The notes under the pieces: model-generated
The model's input: only the letters and a program-made list of their open reading frames with translations
What the model was told of the DNA's origin: nothing
Databases searched by the model: none
Shown: positions 6,442 through 11,462 of the stretch, in pieces
How the letters are laid out: each line of letters starts with the position of its first letter
Position numbering within the stretch: position 1 is the first letter of the stretch
Assembly: GCA_012270805.1 (NCBI GenBank)
Contig: JAAXHR010000060.1
Coordinates: 1-11,462, forward strand
DNA from: Dehalococcoidia bacterium
Lineage (GTDB): Bacteria; Chloroflexota; Dehalococcoidia; Lucifugimonadales; Lucifugimonadaceae
Direction: 5' to 3'
Length of the DNA: 11,462 nt
Made by a program: the position numbers and the translations under genes

Positions 6442-9400
6442 TCAGTGCGTTGAAGCCAACTTTAACGCCAATTCCATTGCAGTTTTTACATCGGGCAAGC
6501 GATATTCGCCTTCACCTTGTCGATCGGCAGCCAGACGGGAAAAAAGTATGCTGGCTTCTGACACTGGAATGCCGGTAACCGTTTGAACCGCGTATGCGTA
6601 AACTCCAAGTTGCGGAACGTACGGTTCAGCCATTTCGTCGATCGATCGATTGAAGGTGCGATCGGTCTTGAAGTCGGCAATTCCGAACGTTCCGTCATCG
6701 CATCGGTAAATCAGGTCGACTCGTCCTTCGATAACCGCGATTGAGCCGTCTCTGTCCGACATAGGAACGGCTACTGGTATTTCGACCCAGATGTCATTTC
6801 GGTTCAAGTTGGCAACTCGTTTTAACAGTGGCATGTTGAGCGTCGCCAACGTCAATCGTTCGATCTCCTCACCACTCTCGGGCACGCGATGTTTCTCGGC
6901 TTCGACCCGGGCGATGGCTGCGATGTCCCGGTACGGCATTTCGAGGGCTCTTTGGGTTGCTGCGTGTACTGCACTTCCGATGCTTGTTGCGGCGCGACCT
7001 CGCCTGATTGGGACATCCGGATCAAGGATTCGTTGGAAGTCGGGCTTGTCATCTATCGCCTCGTGCGAACTGGCGATGCTCGAAGATTTCAACTCGCTGG
7101 GAGAAAGCCATGGTCGTTTGGAAGCCGATTCCATGACTTCGCAGTAGCGCTTGTGCCAAGTACTGCGGTCTTCGATAGCGTAAGACTGCTGTGATGATTC
7201 GGGGGCAACGAGTGGATGGTACACCAACGTGTTCCACTCTTGTGGGACAGGTGACCAAAGCGAACTGTTAGTGCTGACAATGTCTTTAAATCGGGCGGCT
7301 ACTACATCGGCGTCGCTCTGTTTGCAGTATCTGCTGACGATCAAGTGATCGCGGGCTCGTGTGGCGGCAACATAAAGCAACCTCGTTCTCTCGAGGTCGC
7401 CTGCTTTTTCGTTGTGGTGCATTAATTCGTCGTAGTAACCGGCTTCAAAATATGCACCCTGTGCTCCGCCCAACCGTACGCCGATGCGACGGTGGTCATC
7501 CGACCGTTGGTCGACTAGAAGGTGGTCGCTGCCACTGCTGGGCCTACCGCAAAGATCGGCTAGCAACACGATTGGAAATTCCAGACCCTTCGACGCATGC
7601 ATGGTCATGATTCGGATTTTGCCGTGATCGAACTCGAGGGACGGTTCTTCGCGCAGAGAATCGTCGTTTTCTTTGAGTTGGCTCAGAGTCACGAGACATT
7701 CTCTGAGGGAAGCAGCCCCGTCTTCGCTGAATCTACGCATCAATTCGACTACGAGGTCAAGGCGGCGTAGCCCCTGCGCCGGGTCGGTAGCGAGATACAT
7801 CAGTTCTCGGGCCTGACGCTCGCGGAGAAACCGCTCGGCAAGTACTGCCGGCTGCAACTCATCGCGTAGTACGTGGTATCTGCGGAGGGTGCGCATGGCA
7901 TCGCCGACTACGCTAGAGTCTTCGTCGGCCGGGAATTCAGCGGTACAGCTGAAACTCCCACCAGACTTCGCCCACGCGTAAAGATCGACATCGCTACACC
8001 CGAAGTGAGTTGATTTGAGCGCGCCGATCGTTGCCGGTTGATCAGATGGATCGTCAATTGCGGTAAGGCAATTGACGATGTCTCGGATTTCTTGAGTTTC
8101 GAGGACCGCCGCACTGCCGATTTCTGCGGAGTACGGGAGATCCATTTCGTCGAGTTGTCGCGTATATATCTCCCAACTTGTCCGTGTGCGGGTGAGGATC
8201 GTGAGGTCTCCCGGCTGCGATGCTCTAGTTTCCTCGTTTTGTCGGTCTCTGACTTGGAGTGCCCCAGCACAGACCGCGCGGGCGATGTTGGCTACGGCCA
8301 CAGCATCAGCTTCGCGTACTTCTGTAAGATTCCCCTCTTCCATTGGTTCGCCGTAGTGATAGACGGCTCCGAGTCGGTTAGGAGCAGCTACATCCTTGGC
8401 TACTTCAAGAGGGATCCAGGCGGCTTGGCCAACTTCGGAGGGCATCAATTCTCCGAAGACGTGGTTAACCCAGTCGATGATTGGTCTAGTGGAACGACGG
8501 TTTTCTCTGAGCTTCAAGTGCCTGCCGTTGGTATCAGCCGTGGCGATTTCTTCTCTCACGCCCTGACTGACCTCGACTTGGGCACCGCGGAACCGGTATA
8601 TGGACTGTTTCGGGTCGCCGACGACAAAGAGTGATCCAGGCGTTATTTGGTCACTTCCGGGCGGGATGGTCAACAGATGGACTAAGCGAACCTGGTTAGG
8701 GTCGGTATCTTGGAATTCGTCCACCAGGATGCGGCGATAACGCCGTTGGATCCGACGACGTACATCATCGTGATTTTCTAGCATCGCGATCAGCCAGATG
8801 ATGGCGTCGTAATAGGACACGGTTCCGGTGCTTCGGCGTTCTTCAACTAAGGTGCTGACGAAATCGGCGGCATGTTGGTACAGCTCATACGTTACGGTGG
8901 CCCGTGAAGCATCGAATACGGTCTGAATCATGGCAGGAATCGCCTTCAGCGCGGCGACAGCCTCGGCTTTGGATTTTGCACCACCCCAATTCGCACTGCT
9001 GCCAACGTTGCCTGGCGATCTACCGGACCAAGTCGATAGCACGTCCTCTGCTTCGTCTTCAGTCTCTATGTCCCTATCGGCGATGTTTTCTGTGTACCAA
9101 CCGACCGCATCAGCGAGAAGAACACAGAGGCGATCACTAGGGTCTATGCATGAATCGATCAGAACTTCGAGATGGGTGATTGATTCCTTGAGATCAGCTA
9201 TTGTCTTTAGCCCAATCCTGCAGAGCACCGGAAAATCTGTGGACAGCAACTCTCCGTGTTTATCGTTCATCGCTCTTGCGAGGTCGTTGATTACGCCGAA
9301 TGGGTTCTTGAGTTCAAGGCGTATTGCGGTAGAAAGCGATTTGGAAAAACTATCGTCTTGGTCCAGGCGATCGACGATCCATTGGCGCCATCGTTCACGG

Positions 9401-9816
9401 AACATCTGATTTTGAGCGAAGTCGTCTTGTATCTCGATCACTGGTGGCAGGCCTGCCTCAAGCGGGTGTTCCATCAAGAGTGAATAGACAAGCGAGTCGA
9501 TGGTCTGAAACGCGGCGGTGTCGATGCCGTCAAGGGCAGATTTGATTCTTTCGTCCGTTGGGTTTTCAGAGCGGATCAGCTCCAATTCCCCGCGGATTCG
9601 AGAGCGTAGTTCGGAAGCCGCGGCGCGTGTGAAGGTGATTGCTACGATCTCCTCGATGTCGACACCGTTTCTGAGGAGCGATACGATGCGTTGGACAAGA
9701 GAATAGGTTTTACCAGTACCAGCACCAGCCTCTACATAGATGCTGGCATCGAGCTCGCTAGTCAGGACAGATAAGGTGTCGGCGTCTGATCCCGTCTGCC
9801 ATTCTTGGATGGTCAC
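6442..9816 (-). CDS. addA: AddA/RecB-like ATP-dependent helicase-nuclease subunit
   Basis: This 1124-residue protein combines a UvrD-like superfamily 1A helicase with a C-terminal RecB-type nuclease. Helicase motifs in order are Walker A AGAGTGKT (30-37), motif Ia ITFTRAAASELRSRI (60-74), Walker B DEFQD (366-370), motif III GDPKQSIYRFRGA (400-412), motif V TMHASKGLEFP (738-748) and motif VI YVAATRARDH (815-824). The PD-(D/E)XK nuclease has His951 in GSAVHA, Asp1034 in EGRVDLIY, Asp1048 and Lys1050 in GIADFKT, and Gln1069/Tyr1073 in PQLGVYAY. All are intact, so ATPase, translocation and DNA cleavage are expected. With AddB it should unwind and resect double-strand breaks to load RecA. The start is GTG 9816, overlapping the addB stop by four bases, with AAGGTGA six bases upstream. 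Its length is near AddA, and the AddB-type partner argues against RecBCD. RecB-like naming remains possible in other annotation schemes. Confidence 0.92.
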   Translation of the reverse strand: MTIQEWQTGSDADTLSVLTSELDASIYVEAGAGTGKTYSLVQRIVSLLRNGVDIEEIVAITFTRAAASELRSRIRGELELIRSENPTDERIKSALDGIDTAAFQTIDSLVYSLLMEHPLEAGLPPVIEIQDDFAQNQMFRERWRQWIVDRLDQDDSFSKSLSTAIRLELKNPFGVINDLARAMNDKHGELLSTDFPVLCRIGLKTIADLKESITHLEVLIDSCIDPSDRLCVLLADAVGWYTENIADRDIETEDEAEDVLSTWSGRSPGNVGSSANWGGAKSKAEAVAALKAIPAMIQTVFDASRATVTYELYQHAADFVSTLVEERRSTGTVSYYDAIIWLIAMLENHDDVRRRIQRRYRRILVDEFQDTDPNQVRLVHLLTIPPGSDQITPGSLFVVGDPKQSIYRFRGAQVEVSQGVREEIATADTNGRHLKLRENRRSTRPIIDWVNHVFGELMPSEVGQAAWIPLEVAKDVAAPNRLGAVYHYGEPMEEGNLTEVREADAVAVANIARAVCAGALQVRDRQNEETRASQPGDLTILTRTRTSWEIYTRQLDEMDLPYSAEIGSAAVLETQEIRDIVNCLTAIDDPSDQPATIGALKSTHFGCSDVDLYAWAKSGGSFSCTAEFPADEDSSVVGDAMRTLRRYHVLRDELQPAVLAERFLRERQARELMYLATDPAQGLRRLDLVVELMRRFSEDGAASLRECLVTLSQLKENDDSLREEPSLEFDHGKIRIMTMHASKGLEFPIVLLADLCGRPSSGSDHLLVDQRSDDHRRIGVRLGGAQGAYFEAGYYDELMHHNEKAGDLERTRLLYVAATRARDHLIVSRYCKQSDADVVAARFKDIVSTNSSLWSPVPQEWNTLVYHPLVAPESSQQSYAIEDRSTWHKRYCEVMESASKRPWLSPSELKSSSIASSHEAIDDKPDFQRILDPDVPIRRGRAATSIGSAVHAATQRALEMPYRDIAAIARVEAEKHRVPESGEEIERLTLATLNMPLLKRVANLNRNDIWVEIPVAVPMSDRDGSIAVIEGRVDLIYRCDDGTFGIADFKTDRTFNRSIDEMAEPYVPQLGVYAYAVQTVTGIPVSEASILFSRLAADRQGEGEYRLPDVKTAMELALKLASTH

Positions 9817-11462
9817 GCTGGTTCACCTTCTGCCAACGACACATAATCGAAAAGTTCAGGAGCGGATTTTTTCCGGTCCCACAAAATCAGACGATCCGTC
9901 GTGCAGGCGTCCGAATACGCACAGTGCTTGCAGTTTTTCCAAGGCGGGCCATCACCGTAAGCGTATCGGTCGCCCGGTCGGGCCGGGAAATTGCCTTTGT
10001 GGATCCCGCCTACGATAGTTTCGATCACCGACGCGAAACGCTTCCTAGCCGATTCAATGTTGACAGGAGATTTAGGCCGAGTTCGAATACTTTTGTCGTG
10101 AAACACGAACCAGTACGCAGCGCTGACATCGATATCAGCGCCGATAATTTCTCGTGCCATCAAAGAGTAGATAGGTAGTTGGAGCTTCGTTCCAGACGCA
10201 GTGACATCTTTGTCAATGTCGGTATATCTGCCAGAATTCCCAGATTTGAAATCAAGAACCAATGCTCGTTCGCTAGATTTCGAAACCGCGATCAAGTCGA
10301 TTTTGCCGCGAAGTCTAACCGGGAGACCACTCATCAAGGCAAGGTGACCGAGTCTGTCATCCTCATATCCAAACCGTCGTTCAGTCATCAACTCGCCTTC
10401 GTACCCGTCCAAGACGTCTAAATTGTTGCGGTGCCAATGGCTCAACTGTCGTAGAAGGTTGACTCTTTCGAGCTCGAAAATGGAGGCGGAGCCGATGTAC
10501 TCCTCCCGTAAGAATCGGTCACACACTTCATTTGAAATATCCATCAGATGCTCTAGTCCCTCATCGGATGCGTCGATACCGAACCTTGAGAAGAACTCCT
10601 CCAAGATGGAGTGGACGAGTATTCCTTTGTCGAGATCCGACAGCGTCAAGGCTTCTTCCGGATCGATGCGCTCGTCCGCGTTAAGTTCATGTGCCAAGAA
10701 GTACCGATACGGACATTCGGCGTAGCTCTGAAGTGCGCTTGCTGAGGTGCTAAAGGTCTCTGTCGGATCCACGATATATGTCGGTATTTTTCCGTCAAAT
10801 GGTCCGAAAATTGCAGATTTCCGCGATTTTACGGTGCATTTGCCACGTGCCAGTGCTCGGTTGCGCGGCTCGTTAATCAACGCTCTAAGATCAGTTTCGT
10901 TTTGCGATCGCCTGGCAACATCTTCGAGTGCGAATTCGTAGTCTGAAGACGCTTCGAAGCTTGATAAGCCCAAATCGGATAGCATCGTGACTGATTCGAC
11001 CCAATCGGATTCAGGATCCATCAGGTGCTTAACTGGCACGTTTGTCTCGTTGCGGCTATTCAAGATTTCTTCGACGAACCATGGCGAGGGATACGCTTCG
11101 TTAGTCGCGCCGAGGATGGCCCTGTTCCAGTAAAGGCGCCTGAATGGCGCGCAGTCGAGGGCCATGTTGAACTCGCAGTGTTGGTACTCCAATTTCTCGC
11201 GCTTGGTTGACAACCAAGAGCCATCGCCATCCAATCGACGCCGCAGGTCGTCGGATAAGAGTGGGTCTGATCTACCTGGCCTTGGCAAACCTCCCTCGGA
11301 CATCCCCATGATGTGAACGCTTTTGAACGCCGTGCCAATGCTGGCAGATAGTGGCGCAACCAAGACTGCAGAGCCCCATCCGGAATCGCCGCTGATGCCG
11401 GCGCGCAACAGCCTTTGGACGGTGCGAGCGAAGCGATCGAAATCGACGCGGGCTCTGGTGAT
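9813..11462 (-). CDS. addB: AddB-like helicase-nuclease subunit with iron-sulfur nuclease domain (5' end outside the window)
   Basis: The last 549 residues are in the window. The frame is open to the right edge, so the N-terminal part, with any Walker A motif, is unseen. The first part, with KSVHIMGMSEGGLPRPGRSDPLL in it, matches the C-terminal region of UvrD-like helicase folds, in the degenerate form common in AddB/RexB. Next comes a PD-(D/E)XK nuclease: SYAECPYRYF with Cys250, His284 in GILVHSILEEFF, Asp389 in GKIDLIAV, Asp404 and Lys406 in LDFKSG, and Gln428/Tyr432 in QLPIYSLM. The closing cysteines 511, 514 and 520 (CKHCAYSDAC) have the same C-x2-C-x5-C spacing as the 4Fe-4S site of B. 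subtilis AddB, with Cys250 as the fourth ligand. The nuclease therefore looks active and iron-sulfur stabilised. A start can be read at TTG 11408, but the homologous sequence continues beyond it (ITRARVDFDRFARTVQRL), so the gene is cut by the window edge. It partners AddA. Confidence 0.88.
   Translation of the reverse strand: MTRARVDFDRFARTVQRLLRAGISGDSGWGSAVLVAPLSASIGTAFKSVHIMGMSEGGLPRPGRSDPLLSDDLRRRLDGDGSWLSTKREKLEYQHCEFNMALDCAPFRRLYWNRAILGATNEAYPSPWFVEEILNSRNETNVPVKHLMDPESDWVESVTMLSDLGLSSFEASSDYEFALEDVARRSQNETDLRALINEPRNRALARGKCTVKSRKSAIFGPFDGKIPTYIVDPTETFSTSASALQSYAECPYRYFLAHELNADERIDPEEALTLSDLDKGILVHSILEEFFSRFGIDASDEGLEHLMDISNEVCDRFLREEYIGSASIFELERVNLLRQLSHWHRNNLDVLDGYEGELMTERRFGYEDDRLGHLALMSGLPVRLRGKIDLIAVSKSSERALVLDFKSGNSGRYTDIDKDVTASGTKLQLPIYSLMAREIIGADIDVSAAYWFVFHDKSIRTRPKSPVNIESARKRFASVIETIVGGIHKGNFPARPGDRYAYGDGPPWKNCKHCAYSDACTTDRLILWDRKKSAPELFDYVSLAEGEPA
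9823..9829 (-). promoter_or_regulatory. addA ribosome binding site within the end of addB
   Basis: The minus strand reads AAGGTGA, six bases before GTG 9816, inside the last codons of addB. The addB TGA and addA GTG share the bases GTGA. This arrangement is typical of translational coupling, keeping subunit amounts balanced. Confidence 0.7.

Noticed and set aside
8038..8634. 198-residue open frame antisense to addA
   Set aside because: It lies wholly within the conserved helicase coding region and shows no domain, so it is best explained as a shadow frame.
6442..11462. A defence island based on the helicase-nuclease pair
   Set aside because: The pair carries the motif set of housekeeping AddAB. 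No restriction, toxin, reverse transcriptase, CRISPR or phage-like gene lies nearby in the window.

Overview
The window looks like bacterial chromosome of roughly balanced base composition (by eye, not computed). Genes are tightly packed and there is no RNA gene, mobile element, CRISPR array or long non-coding stretch. Three leftward genes appear to use TTG starts and one uses GTG. The gene content is a two-nuclease AddAB-type helicase-nuclease beside a set of small-molecule enzymes: two different retro-aldolase families, an M20 metallopeptidase, a short-chain dehydrogenase, an alkaline-phosphatase-superfamily hydrolase and a metallo-beta-lactamase-fold hydrolase. This resembles what I would expect from Chloroflexota, for example SAR202/Dehalococcoidia-like marine lineages. 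That placement is inference from gene style and was not tested.

Layout, left to right. Positions 1-186 (+) hold the end of a small membrane protein or a complete 53-residue one. It converges on a leftward pair: an HpcH/HpaI-family aldolase (234-1001) and, upstream of it, an alkaline-phosphatase-superfamily hydrolase (1023 to about 2291), only 21 bases apart and probably co-transcribed. A short divergent intergenic region (about 2292-2343) separates that pair from the only large rightward gene, an MBL-fold hydrolase (2344-3270). This converges on a leftward series: an RraA-family protein (3295-4032), an M20 peptidase (4081-5529), an SDR oxidoreductase (5567-6394), an AddA/RecB-like helicase-nuclease (6442-9816) and an AddB-like subunit (9813 to beyond the right edge). 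Transcription of this block runs addB, addA, SDR, M20, RraA.

How they work together: the addB stop and addA start share four bases (GTGA). The two products should form a heterodimer that processes double-strand DNA ends for recombination. Each has a complete PD-(D/E)XK nuclease motif set, and AddB also carries the four-cysteine iron-sulfur signature. The downstream SDR, M20 and RraA genes lie within 37-48 bases of one another. They resemble a catabolic set acting on amides or hydroxy/oxo acids, but the sequence does not show the substrate. I found no strong sign of a wholly new system. The points most worth a second look are the altered metal motif in the MBL protein, the non-ATG starts, and the pairing of two aldolase families with hydrolases in one neighbourhood.
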